Positions 44,423 to 53,967 of a stretch of 64,000 nucleotides of DNA are shown in pieces (within the stretch, counting starts at the first letter, position 1; every line of letters starts with the position of its first letter). The DNA comes from Stentor roeselii (Eukaryota; Ciliophora; Heterotrichea; Heterotrichida; Stentoridae). The translations under genes were made by a program, and so were the position numbers. The notes beneath the pieces were generated by a model. The model had not been told where the DNA came from and did no database searches. It worked only from the letters and a program-made list of their open reading frames with translations. The stretch covers positions 1 through 64,000 of the forward strand of contig RSEH01000132.1 in the NCBI GenBank assembly GCA_006503475.1, read 5' to 3'.

Positions 44423-45454
44423 ATGGTAAAAAATTCTAAAGTTTCTCAGTTTTTTTCAGGAAAAAAAAATCTGATAGAAATCTTGAGACAAACCTTAGAA
44501 AAGTTGATTCCACACTTGAATCTTTCAACTCTCAAAACATTCATTCCTCTTCTTTTGAAATACTCGAAGCTACTGCCCACATGCAGGACAATCGAAAATG
44601 CCTATACAATATTATTCATTTGCATAATAATCGAAGAAAAGAACCCAAGCTTCACAAAAGACTCTAAAATTTCGCCACTGATTCTCGAAATCCTCTCAAA
44701 AATCTTCAACTTTCATCATTCAAAACTGATATTAACATCCAAATGTCATCTATTCAAAATAACTCAAGAGATCCTCAACAACTCAGCTAAAATTATTCAA
44801 TCAAAACAAGAACTTCTTAGAGACATTCCTGAAATTTTTTACTGTTGTCAATTATTACAAACTTTTGCATCAGTTCCTTTTGACTTGTCTCTGAATTCGA
44901 TATTAAAATTTTTGACTGGAAAAAGGAAAGCAAGTATTTTTTCCTTTTTCACAAATGACTCTATTCCAGTATTGCCAGCGACTTCAGAAAAAAGGAAAAC
45001 TTTAGTACTTGACCTTGATGAAACTCTTGGACATTTTGATGGAAAAGCTTTTTTACCTAGGCCGGGTGTTCAAGAGTTCATTTCAAGGACTTCGAAGAGG
45101 TATGAACTTGTTTTATTCACCTCTGCACAAGAAGCCTATGCGAATGCTGCACTAAGTTCTATTGACCAAGGGAAAAAAATTACTTTTCGCTTGTATCGAC
45201 AACATTTGATTGTTGATGAAGGGAAAGTAGTCAAGGATCTTAGGGTTCTTGGAAGGGGACTTGAAAATGTGATCATTGTTGATAATGAGCCGAAGTATTT
45301 TAGAAACCAGCTTGAAAATGGAATACAAATCAAGAGTTGGCTGGGGTCTAAAGATGACAAAGAACTGAGTATTCTTGAGAATCTTTTGTGTGAGTCGTTT
45401 GAAGAAAATACTTATGAACTTGTAAAAAGAGTGAATGAAATAATAAATAATTAA
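44423..45454 (+). CDS. FCP1/SCP-type protein phosphatase
   Basis: 343 residues from the ATG at 44423, which follows TATATAAAT. Residues 1-185 are helical and hydrophobic in parts, with no known domain. Residues 190-330 are a HAD-type FCP1 domain: TLVLDLDETL with Asp197 (nucleophile) and Asp199, FLPRPGVQEF, LVLFTSAQEAYA, RLYRQHLI, KDLRVLGR and VIIVDNEP. These match NLI-interacting factor-like (SCP/Dullard) phosphatases, which act on phosphoserine, for example in the RNA polymerase II tail. The DxDxT core is intact, so activity is expected. Confidence 0.88.
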   Translation: MVKNSKVSQFFSGKKNLIEILRQTLEKLIPHLNLSTLKTFIPLLLKYSKLLPTCRTIENAYTILFICIIIEEKNPSFTKDSKISPLILEILSKIFNFHHSKLILTSKCHLFKITQEILNNSAKIIQSKQELLRDIPEIFYCCQLLQTFASVPFDLSLNSILKFLTGKRKASIFSFFTNDSIPVLPATSEKRKTLVLDLDETLGHFDGKAFLPRPGVQEFISRTSKRYELVLFTSAQEAYANAALSSIDQGKKITFRLYRQHLIVDEGKVVKDLRVLGRGLENVIIVDNEPKYFRNQLENGIQIKSWLGSKDDKELSILENLLCESFEENTYELVKRVNEIINN

Positions 45455-45571
45455 GAAAGTTTCTATAATAATCAATGGTAGATTACTTGAAAGTGCAAGA
45501 ATCCCTAATATTGAAGAGATTTTCTATTATTATAATAATTCAGGAAAAAATCTTTTCTTTATTATGAAAAA

Positions 45572-46057
45572 TTATTTCTTTACTTGAACGTTGCTCAGTC
45601 GTTGTTTCAATTTGATCTCTCTGAACTTTTTACCAGATTTAGAAATAGTAAACATATTTCCTTTGATACAATTGCTAAATTCTTTAATCACATCATTTTT
45701 TTCTTTTTCTTCTTTTTCATTGAAAGTAGTGATTTTTTTTAGACCTTTGATGTTAGTTGCGATGCTGTTTTTAAAATACTTTTCGCTTAAGGAAGAAATT
45801 TTTGACTTTTTCAGAGCTACAGTCGAGATTTTTGACATTAAAGAGTCGAGCTTAGGGCTTTTTGAAAGGGTTGACTTGATTAAAATATCTGGACTTAAGT
45901 GGGTCCGGGTGGCGCTGTGGTCTTTTCCTTCTGGGTAGATAGAGTTTCTGAAGTGTCTTGACCTTCTAGTGTTTTTCAGTATTTCATTTGTGATAGAAGG
46001 AGAAATATATCTTTCCCATCGAGTAGTAATTGACTTTTCCGCATAGAACTGATGCAT
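45572..46057 (-). CDS. Small basic protein, unknown
   Basis: About 161 residues from the ATG at 46057 (MHQFYAEKS), chosen because TATAAAC lies just before it; an ATG at 46096 would add 13 hydrophobic residues. Lys/Ser-rich, no known domain, one short coiled-coil stretch. Convergent with the phosphatase gene 117 bp away. Confidence 0.55.
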   Translation of the reverse strand: MHQFYAEKSITTRWERYISPSITNEILKNTRRSRHFRNSIYPEGKDHSATRTHLSPDILIKSTLSKSPKLDSLMSKISTVALKKSKISSLSEKYFKNSIATNIKGLKKITTFNEKEEKEKNDVIKEFSNCIKGNMFTISKSGKKFREIKLKQRLSNVQVKK

Positions 46058-46161
46058 GAGTTTATAAGAATAAATAAGAGTTGAAATCAAATTCACTAAG
46101 ATTTAGATAATAATAAAATCAAAAGAATTAACAACTAATTCAATCAATCCCTCTAAATAAA

Positions 46162-46385
46162 GTTTTAAAATCCACTTCTTATCTTCAATACCTATCAAAA
46201 ACTTAACCTATCCTAAAATATTCAATAATCAAGACATCTCATTCCTTACTTACCTACTTTTTGAAATAAAACGTTTTAAAATCCACTTCCTTATCTTCAA
46301 TACCCTATCAAAAACTTAACCTATCCTAAAATATTCAATAATCAAGACATCTCATTCCTTACTTATCTACTTTTTGAAATAAAAC
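46162..46385. repeat. Recent tandem duplication, ~112-bp unit
   Basis: Copy 1 is 46162-46272 (111 bp) and copy 2 is 46273-46385 (113 bp). They differ by two single-C length changes and one substitution. Copy 2 includes the last codons and stop of the membrane-protein gene at 46367-47173, so copy 1 carries a duplicate of that gene's 3' tip and downstream sequence. Confidence 0.95.
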
Positions 46386-47173
46386 GAGTAAACCATATAC
46401 CCAAAAAACAACCACTTGATATATTTCTTCCTGTTACTCGGTGGCGCATTTTTTTTCGCTTCATCATCGATGACTTTTCTCAGCACATCAGTGCAATCTA
46501 AACCTTGAAACCCATTCATCTGAGAAACCAATTCATTCAATTTTTTAAAGTTTTCATTTTCCTGACAAAACTTATCATTCAAGTCTTTTTTCGCCTTTTG
46601 CGCTACTTCGACTCGAATAATTGCAACGATTGCTGAAATGAAGACAAGGCCAGGCATGGCATGTCTGATGATTTGGATAAGTTCACATGTGGTGTAAGTG
46701 AAAATTTGTAGAGTGATGTATTTGGATATCAGGCAATACTCAAGTAATAAGTTCAATAAAACTAAAAGAAGCATCGACCTAGAAGAGCCTGTGTTGGTGA
46801 AGGACACGAGATTGATCACTATTAAAGAGCTTCCGTAATAAGAAAAAGTCTCTCCGATGAAGTCGCTGCTTGATGCGTTTAAACATCGGGTCTCGTATTG
46901 GTCGTTTTTCACTTCTTCATAGAGGTGGCTCACTTCGCTGTTTTGAGATATCAGACGAAGTAAGAACTTTAGATCTATCATTCGACCTACTCCGATTATT
47001 TCGTAGAGATTTGGATCTTTTGAAGATAGGAAGGAACCGATGTTTAATGAGGAAAATAGAAGACCTATAGATATTGTGATCAGGAGTTTTTCTCTTGCTG
47101 AGGTTAGCCTTGGGAATAGAAATTTTTTCAATAGGATCGATGCTGAGACAAGAATAAAAATCCAAGTCAGCAT
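46367..47173 (-). CDS. Multi-pass membrane protein, unknown
   Basis: 268 residues. Hydrophobic segments lie near 1-15, 28-50, 115-150 and 170-190 and at the very C-terminus (WLFFGYMVYSFYF). Between them is a soluble part with a possible coiled coil (about 195-240). No family recognised. The start follows TATAA directly; it is divergent from 47302-48221 across 128 bp. A tandem duplication touches its stop codon. Confidence 0.7.
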   Translation of the reverse strand: MLTWIFILVSASILLKKFLFPRLTSAREKLLITISIGLLFSSLNIGSFLSSKDPNLYEIIGVGRMIDLKFLLRLISQNSEVSHLYEEVKNDQYETRCLNASSSDFIGETFSYYGSSLIVINLVSFTNTGSSRSMLLLVLLNLLLEYCLISKYITLQIFTYTTCELIQIIRHAMPGLVFISAIVAIIRVEVAQKAKKDLNDKFCQENENFKKLNELVSQMNGFQGLDCTDVLRKVIDDEAKKNAPPSNRKKYIKWLFFGYMVYSFYFKK

Positions 47174-47301
47174 TTATAATAAACTTCTAGAATCAACCCA
47201 TCCTTAAAATCCCAAATTTTTCACATCTAAACCCTTATATCCAAAACCCAAACCATCTCCTCCAAACTCTTAATTCCATTTAACCCTAAAAATAAAATTA
47301 A

Positions 47302-48221
47302 ATGAACAACGCAGAAAGTCTCAACACATCCGACACGTCAGACGATTCCTCAATATTTTCATCAAACTGTTTCGAAGACATCTCCTCGATCCAAAGTCTT
47401 TCATTCAACACATCAAGTCAATTTCCATCAAACCCATTCACAAAAATTCGTTACGCTCAAGATTCTTCATCCTCTTCAAATCTCGACTCTTTATACCACG
47501 AAAACGAGATGCTCAAGAGAAAAATTCAAAATCTCGAAAAATCGTTAAAGTCTCAAGGAATTCCCAACACTTTCTACGAAGACGCTTTTCAATACAAGTC
47601 ATGGATCAGGTCAAGCACTCAGTATTTCACTGACAGTCACAACGACAGCTGTATTAAAAGTCTCAGCGAAGAATTCGGAACTGCCTGGGAAGCCGGGCCT
47701 TTGAAGCGAGGAAGAACGTTTGGTTCAGAGAAAGAGCCTCAGAAGTTCTTGAAGTTGGCGATGATGAAGAGTATAGGGACATTAAAGTTTTAATTTCTTA
47801 CTTCAAGGTACTTAAGAACATGGCTTTCGTGGTAATGATAAAAATGTCCTCAGTAAAAAAGCCTCAAAGTCAGGAAAAATTTTTAAAAACTGGGAAAAAG
47901 ATTAATGAACCTAGAAAGTCTTTACAACAGGCACTTTCCCCGACTGTTTCTTCAGTGAAATCGCCGATCAGGATAATTAAAACGATGAAATCGCAATCTA
48001 ATATTTTTTACCCTAAGAAAGTTTCAATTAAACGACCTGTGCCGACTCCTTTGAGTCCAACTTACACGATTACTATTAAGTCGGTTGAGAAAAAAGTTGA
48101 CTTGTTGAAGGATAGTGAAGAACCTTCTCCTATTATTTCAAAAAGCAAAAAAGGATTTTATTCTATGACTGAAGAAGAGTATAAGGATTTTAATTTGTTC
48201 CTTAAAGAAATGAATAAATAA
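47302..48221 (+). CDS. Ser-rich/coiled-coil protein, frame broken once
   Basis: The first frame runs 47302-47793 and the second to 48221. The second is already open from 47658, and its reading before its first ATG (EVLEVGDDEEYRDIKVLIS, then YFKVLKN) looks more protein-like than the end of the first. I take this as one gene of about 305 residues with one base missing near 47700-47730. A Ser-rich acidic start, a short coiled coil, then a basic Pro/Ser tail ending FNLFLKEMNK. No known domain. If the break is false, these are two small genes 26 nt apart. The 5' flank is strongly C-rich. Confidence 0.6.
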
Positions 48222-50223
48222 TGATACCTTATTTGATGATTTTAGAGAGGATTGAGGTAGTTAATTTAGAGATTTTATTGGATTTTGTAGTCGTTTATTT
48301 AGGGAATAACTTGTTGTAAAATTGCATTGAAGAATTGATTTAGGAAAAGTGGTAATATTGGAAGAAATATTATATTTGGAGAAATCGGCTTTGGTTTCAT
48401 TTAGTTATTGGTGTAGAGATTTTTAGGAGGTTCAAATAACTGACTTGGCCTAGGACTTTAGAAAAAGGAGGAGAATTTTGTGGAGGTAAACGGAATCAGT
48501 AAGGTTTCTTTGTACATAGAAAAAGGCATCAGTCGTTCCACTAGGTAGTTCTCGTATTTCATTTTGATGAATTTCTGCATAAAGAACTCTAAATAAGGTG
48601 CGAATTTTTATAAATTTCTAAAAATGCTGTTATAGTTGGCTCGAAGAATCTCCAAAAAACCTAGTCTTGTCCTTTTCATATGAATTAATGATGTTTTTTT
48701 AATCTAACAGACCAAATCGTCTGGGCTCATGTCGTTAACATCTTAATGCACTAGGTCATTTAACAGCGGTCTTGTTGTTTCAAGTTTTCATGCTTCTCGG
48801 CCTTGTATTTTTTTTCGGGAAGTTTAATTTTCTATTGATTTCTTCCAATCCTTAATTAATATTGGTTTATCACGTTTTTGGATAGTCGAAAATGTGCTTT
48901 TTAAATATAAGATCATTTTTGTAGCTATTTTAACGACTGAATTTAAGTTAATGATTTTTGTGCTTAATATGCTCGTATCGTCCTTGGATTTCAGAGTTAG
49001 ACTTAAAAATCAAACTTTTTATACAACGACTGGATTTTTCCGACTTGAACTTCTTAGACTATTCTTCTCTTAAGTGTATCTGAAAGATTTGTTAGAGTAA
49101 TTAGAAGATGTTTTTCTTGATTAAATTTCACGTTGTTTTAAGTAGAATGGTGAGAAGTATATTGAAATCTACAATTAATGAGGTTTTTTTGGCTTTTGTT
49201 TTGATATCAGAATTTTTTATTTTCAAGAGACATCTTGAATCGATTTATAACAAAATTAGATATTAAGAGTTTAGTTTGGATCATTTTAAGTTTAGAATTT
49301 TCGTGAGCTGTAGATCTTCAAGCGCAGAATTCAGTTTTTATTGAATCGAATAGAGCGAAGTATTTCTATTTTAAGAAAATAAAAAGTCGGTAGTTAACCA
49401 TGTAATATGATTTTCAATGAAAATTTGAAGTATATTTTATTATGAAAGGACAAAAGCTTCAATGATACGCTTATAGCTATTCATCAATTGATAAGATTGA
49501 AATAATATTTTTTATAAAATTGAGGAATAATCATGAATAAAAGCGATATTGTATTAAGTTTAAACTCTGAATAGAACCTTCTCGTCTTTATTTTTATTTT
49601 TTAAGTTAAATATTAATGATTGGATTATTGAATGATTTATTTCAAATAATATAGTGGATTTAAATTTAGATTCAGAAATAGTGATTTTCTTCAGAATTCA
49701 AAGACATCCTAAAGTAAGTGATTATCAAAGAGTATTCATATTTTAAATGACCTCTAAGATTCAAATTGTTAATTACATATAACAAAGAGGATCTTTAATA
49801 CCTTTGAGACATGGAAAAAATTCTTTTAGTAATTCTAAAGCATAAGATCCCATAATTTATAACCACAAGCAAACTCACAAATTTCACAATTTCCTACTTT
49901 GTCAAGCTGATTGAAGTTGTCATGAAATCAAATCAACGAAGATTTATCACAAAGATAACCAATAATCATAATCTTTTAAACCATAAACTCTAAAACACAA
50001 AAACTCAAAAAAATCCAATTTAACCCAACTTAATAATCCAACAACAACCCATCCTAAAAAAAAAAATTAAAACTCAACCAATCCCTCTTCCACCTAAAAA
50101 AATCCATCTAAATCCCCTCCCTCCAATATTTTTCCTATCATAAAAATCCTTTTTTTTCCTATCAAAAAAATCCTCCTTTTCCCTACCTTGCATTAAAACC
50201 CTTTCAAAATGTAAAACCTCAAA
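48222..50223. other. Spacer with sharp compositional switch
   Basis: 2.0 kb with no intact gene. The first 400 bp are G-rich (45 G, 6 C in 48241-48420). The last 250 bp are almost free of G (72 C, 2 G in 49981-50220) and lead directly into the kinase gene. The middle is plain AT-rich; short coding-like pieces on the minus strand near 48.8 kb are too brief to name. Confidence 0.7.
49981..50220 (+). promoter_or_regulatory. G-free C/A-rich leader before the DYRK gene
   Basis: Hand count gives 72 C and 2 G in 240 bases, with short CC or CCC runs between A runs. It is the extreme case of the C-rich 5' flanks seen before many genes here. Whether it acts in transcription or only records a mutational bias is open. 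Confidence 0.4.
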
Positions 50224-51660
50224 ATGCAAAGTGCATCAAATCCTCTCCTGCCCTCATTTTTTCCACGTCCAGAGTCAAGCGAGAGCAAAACCGTATTTAA
50301 CTTCAACCTGCGTCCAAGACTCGGAAGTCAATTTTCTCAGCCGATGCCGAGTTACCAGCTTCAAAAGCTTTTCCCCCCGAGTGACCGGTTCCCATCTCAA
50401 TCAGTGAACATTTCTCCGCGTTCATCTTTAAACAGCACTCCAGTCTGTTCTCCAGTTCGACGCCTCGGAGAAGGTGAAGAAGGTTTCCCGATGACGGCAG
50501 TGAAAGCAGTTCAGTTATTCAAGGCAAAGTTGACGAAATGGGAGTTGGACGAGATAAACTCTTATAAAATCATTTACACAGTCGGACAAGAAGCGGAAAA
50601 AATTGTGCCAAATTCGAACTTTCGGGGAAATTTCGGCTTTGATGATGAAAAAGGGAAGTATAAAATAGTGATTAAGGATCATATCGCTTATCGCTATGAA
50701 ATTTGTGAGGTTTATGGAAATGGGACCTTTGGAGTGGTAGTCAAAGCCCTGGACCTGAAGGAAAACGTTTATGTCGCTTTGAAGATTATTGATAAGAAGA
50801 GCAACGTCGGCAATGAAACTGAAATTTTGCAATATTTGAAAGAAAAAAATAAGAACTTGTTGTATGGAGTCGTCGATTATCAAGGAAATTTCGTATTTCG
50901 GGAGCATCAGGTCATTGTTTTTGAAGTTCTTAGTATCAACCTTTACGAGTTTCTCCGACAGTCGAATTTTGAAGGACTTGTAATGAGTTTGATTAGAAGA
51001 ATCGCTTCTCAGATCTTACAAACTTTGAACTTTTTACATAGAAACAATGTAGTTCACTGCGACTTGAAACCTGAAAATATTCTGTTTAAAGAACTGAACA
51101 GGTCTGTCGTGAAACTCGTTGATTTCGGCACTTCTTGCTTCGAAGGTAGAAATATTTTCACTTACATCCAAAGCCGGTACTACAGAGCGCCTGAAATCAT
51201 TTTAGGCCTTGGTTATAACTCAGCTATTGACATCTGGAGCTTTGGATGTATTTTAGCTGAACTTCAAAGGGGACTTCCTGTTTTCGCTGGCGAAAACGAG
51301 TTAGATCAGCTTTTTGCGATTATGGAATTCTGTGGAAGTCCTCCGTTAGAGATGATTCTTGCCTCGAAAAAGAGAAAAAGCTACTTTGAAGATAATTGCT
51401 CTGTGAAAAATGTGAAAACTTGTAGAAATGGCAGCAGAAAACCTGCCTCTAAGACTTTTTCACAGTTTTTAAAAGATGCTGATGAAGGATTTGTTGATTT
51501 AGTGACTAAGTGTTTGGAAATCGACCCTGCGAAAAGAATCAATGCACAAGAAGCTCTGAGTCATCCGTGGTTGATGGACTTTTCTATGAAAACTGTTAAC
51601 TTGAAGAAAGAACCTGTCAAGAGGAAGTTTTCTTTGAATTTGAAAGGAAGTGCTCATTAG
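50224..51660 (+). CDS. DYRK-family protein kinase
   Basis: 478 residues. A Ser/Pro-rich N-terminus, then a DYRK homology-like stretch and the DH-like box (KDHIAYRYEICEVYG) leading into the kinase domain: GNGTFGVVVKA glycine loop, VALKII with Lys187, HCDLKPENIL with Asp280, DFGTSC with Asp300, YIQSRYYRAPE with Tyr314 as the self-phosphorylated tyrosine, and DIWSFGCILAEL. HCD in place of HRD and YIQSR are DYRK hallmarks. The class resembles DYRK2/3/4. It phosphorylates Ser/Thr after self-activation on Tyr. The insert after residue 365 is basic. All key residues are present. Confidence 0.95.
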   Translation: MQSASNPLLPSFFPRPESSESKTVFNFNLRPRLGSQFSQPMPSYQLQKLFPPSDRFPSQSVNISPRSSLNSTPVCSPVRRLGEGEEGFPMTAVKAVQLFKAKLTKWELDEINSYKIIYTVGQEAEKIVPNSNFRGNFGFDDEKGKYKIVIKDHIAYRYEICEVYGNGTFGVVVKALDLKENVYVALKIIDKKSNVGNETEILQYLKEKNKNLLYGVVDYQGNFVFREHQVIVFEVLSINLYEFLRQSNFEGLVMSLIRRIASQILQTLNFLHRNNVVHCDLKPENILFKELNRSVVKLVDFGTSCFEGRNIFTYIQSRYYRAPEIILGLGYNSAIDIWSFGCILAELQRGLPVFAGENELDQLFAIMEFCGSPPLEMILASKKRKSYFEDNCSVKNVKTCRNGSRKPASKTFSQFLKDADEGFVDLVTKCLEIDPAKRINAQEALSHPWLMDFSMKTVNLKKEPVKRKFSLNLKGSAH

Positions 51661-51778
51661 TCTCTGGTGATTAAAGGTCTTGAATTGGTAATATTCTATT
51701 AAAACGATAAATTTACTTGTTTTAATGATTTTTTGATATGGTAATAAGAGTGTAAGAAAGTTTATTAATTAGCTCTAA

Positions 51779-52129
51779 TTAACTCAAACCTACGGCGTCT
51801 TCAAGGATTTTAGACTTTGTATTTGATGCGACTATTTTTTGTTGGATTATTGAACTTTCCTTTTTCAGGTCGGTTAGCTGCTTTTGGAAGTACTCGTTCG
51901 CGTCTGACTGCTTTTTTACTTCTTGTTGGAAGTCTTTAAACATCTCACTTAATTGAGGGAAAAAGGCTTTAGGAGTGTCATCGGTTAGTAAAGTTACGCT
52001 GGTCTCCATGCCGACTATTTCTGATCTTGTGTTTTCTGCTAAGTTTTTCGAGTCTCTGAGGATTTTTTGGGTTTCTGAGATCGAGTTTTCCAAATTGGTA
52101 ATATTTTGCTTGACGTTGGTGTTTTCCAT
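51779..52129 (-). CDS. Small coiled-coil protein
   Basis: 116 residues, two coiled-coil stretches flanking a Pro/Phe break (KAFFPQLSEMF). No known domain. Accepted as a gene because it is a clean frame with even composition and its own C-rich sense flank between two good genes; the short length keeps this uncertain. Confidence 0.55.
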   Translation of the reverse strand: MENTNVKQNITNLENSISETQKILRDSKNLAENTRSEIVGMETSVTLLTDDTPKAFFPQLSEMFKDFQQEVKKQSDANEYFQKQLTDLKKESSIIQQKIVASNTKSKILEDAVGLS

Positions 52130-52362
52130 AATAAATTATTGAACTTTAAAGAGATGATCTAAATTTTACCCTTAATAATTCTCCTAAACAATGAAATCCT
52201 TAAATCCAAAAAAATTTATTCTTTTGGTAAAGAAAACTTTTTTTGCAATACATTTATCATCTTCCTTAAAAATCACTATTCTTTCAAAAAAATCCCAAAA
52301 AATCAAATAATTTTCTATTCTCATTAAAAATTTTCACTCTTTTCTAAGACATCTAATAAAAT

Positions 52363-53802
52363 ATGAGCAAAGTTCGTCTCTGTGGACTCAACCAAGGAAA
52401 TCACTGCGGGTACTGCAAAGGCTATGGCTCCAGCAGCTACGGACTGGACTGCAAACTGATGAGAGCCAGCGACTACGAAGCCATGATGCTGAAAGGATGG
52501 CGTCGCTGTGGTTCATACTACTACAAGCCCGACATTCCTCGATCCTGTTGCAAACTTAACACAATTCGTTGTGATGCTCTCAACTTCAAGCCAAATAAAA
52601 GCCAAAGAAAAGTTTTCAACAAGTTCCAAAACTTCATCAATGGTACCAGAAATGATTCTGAATCAAAAAAAACTAAAAAAAAGAATCTTAAGTCTCAAAT
52701 TCCTGCAGATCTCGAAGCACTTATCTCAAAATCACTGATTCAGGCAGTGTCCGGCATATGTGAGTACCATCCTGACTACCTGAAAATCACAAAAAACTCT
52801 GAAAATCGAGTAATTCAATTCGGTCACTATTCAATTACTTCATGTCTGGTAATCTCAGGTCGTAACAAGTCAATAAACAAAGAAGCTCTTCATTCAAAGT
52901 TAACTGAAACGATTTCAGAAGCCCTGGAAGGAACCCAGTTCAGTATTTTAAATACCAAAAATTTTCATGTAAACCTTTACGATAGTTCTCCAGCGCCAAG
53001 TGAGTCCAGCGAGGTGAAGCCAATGGAGCTTGAGGGAGAAAAGCATGAATATTCAACTGAAATTGTCCCAGCTGACTTCACTGAAGAGTCTTTCGAGGTT
53101 TACAAGGAATATCAAATAAACGTGCATCATGATTCTCCAAGTTCACTAAGCAAGTCAGGTTACTCTAATTTCTTATGTGGCAAGAACATAATCCAAGAAA
53201 AGCCTTCTGAAAACCACCCCCTGGGTCTTGGGAATTTCCATCAGTTACACCGAATAGATGGAAAACTTGTAGCTGTTGGAGTTTTGGATTTTTTACCTTC
53301 AGGAGTGTCAAGTGTTTACTTCTTTTATTCTCCAAAATATCAGCATCTTTCTATGGGAGTCTTCAGTGCTTTAAAAGAAATCGAGTTGATTCAACAGAAT
53401 AAGTCTGAGACTTTCAAGTATTATTACATGGGCTTTTATATTGATACCTGCCAGAAAATGAGATATAAAGGAGAATACCTTCCTTCCCAGCTCTTGTGTC
53501 CGAAGAACTACGTCTGGGTTGATATTGAGAAGTGTCTGGAAATGAAAGCTTTGCATAGATTTCTAGAATTTCATCAATGTTCACCTCAAACTGCTGGAAC
53601 TCAGGATGACGACATGAACTGGCAAGGTATCGACTTTTTAAAGTTCTTGAAAGACCATCTTAAGGTTGAATATCAGGGAAATATCATGAAGTTTGAAAGT
53701 TTTAACAGCAATGGGCAGAATTTTATCATTAAACTCATGATGGAAGCTCAGAACTTTCTGTCGAAGTGGATGGTTCAAAGGTTAGTTTTTAAATTAGGAT
53801 GA
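52363..53802 (+). CDS. ATE1: Arginyl-tRNA--protein transferase
   Basis: 479 residues. It moves arginine from Arg-tRNA to N-terminal Asp, Glu or oxidised Cys of proteins, marking them for the Arg/N-degron pathway. The N-terminal domain has CGYC (15-18), SYGLDCKLM, DYEAMMLKGWRRCGSYYYKP, SCC (62-63) and a SQRK close by, the signature of the family; the four cysteines are those reported to bind a metal or iron-sulphur cluster. The C-terminal GNAT-like half has GVLDFLPSGVSSVYFFYSP, then YYMGFYIDTCQKMRYKGEY. Length is normal for eukaryotic ATE1. It ends at TGA. Confidence 0.95.
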   Translation: MSKVRLCGLNQGNHCGYCKGYGSSSYGLDCKLMRASDYEAMMLKGWRRCGSYYYKPDIPRSCCKLNTIRCDALNFKPNKSQRKVFNKFQNFINGTRNDSESKKTKKKNLKSQIPADLEALISKSLIQAVSGICEYHPDYLKITKNSENRVIQFGHYSITSCLVISGRNKSINKEALHSKLTETISEALEGTQFSILNTKNFHVNLYDSSPAPSESSEVKPMELEGEKHEYSTEIVPADFTEESFEVYKEYQINVHHDSPSSLSKSGYSNFLCGKNIIQEKPSENHPLGLGNFHQLHRIDGKLVAVGVLDFLPSGVSSVYFFYSPKYQHLSMGVFSALKEIELIQQNKSETFKYYYMGFYIDTCQKMRYKGEYLPSQLLCPKNYVWVDIEKCLEMKALHRFLEFHQCSPQTAGTQDDDMNWQGIDFLKFLKDHLKVEYQGNIMKFESFNSNGQNFIIKLMMEAQNFLSKWMVQRLVFKLG

Positions 53803-53967
53803 TGTTTTAAGTTGGAGAGGAAAATAGATAGTCTAAACCAAAACTTAACAAAAAGAACTTTTTGTTGAAAACTTGAAATATTATCAAATCTTACTTTCCA
53901 CTTAATTCTCTTGGTGCTGTAATCATAATCATATTCTATTTTCCTTGCCAATTAATGGTTAAAAAAA

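Noticed and set aside
46141-50220. CCTAAAA- and CCCTAAAA-like strings as telomere remnants
   Set aside because: They are scattered single occurrences in C/A-rich leaders, not tandem arrays.
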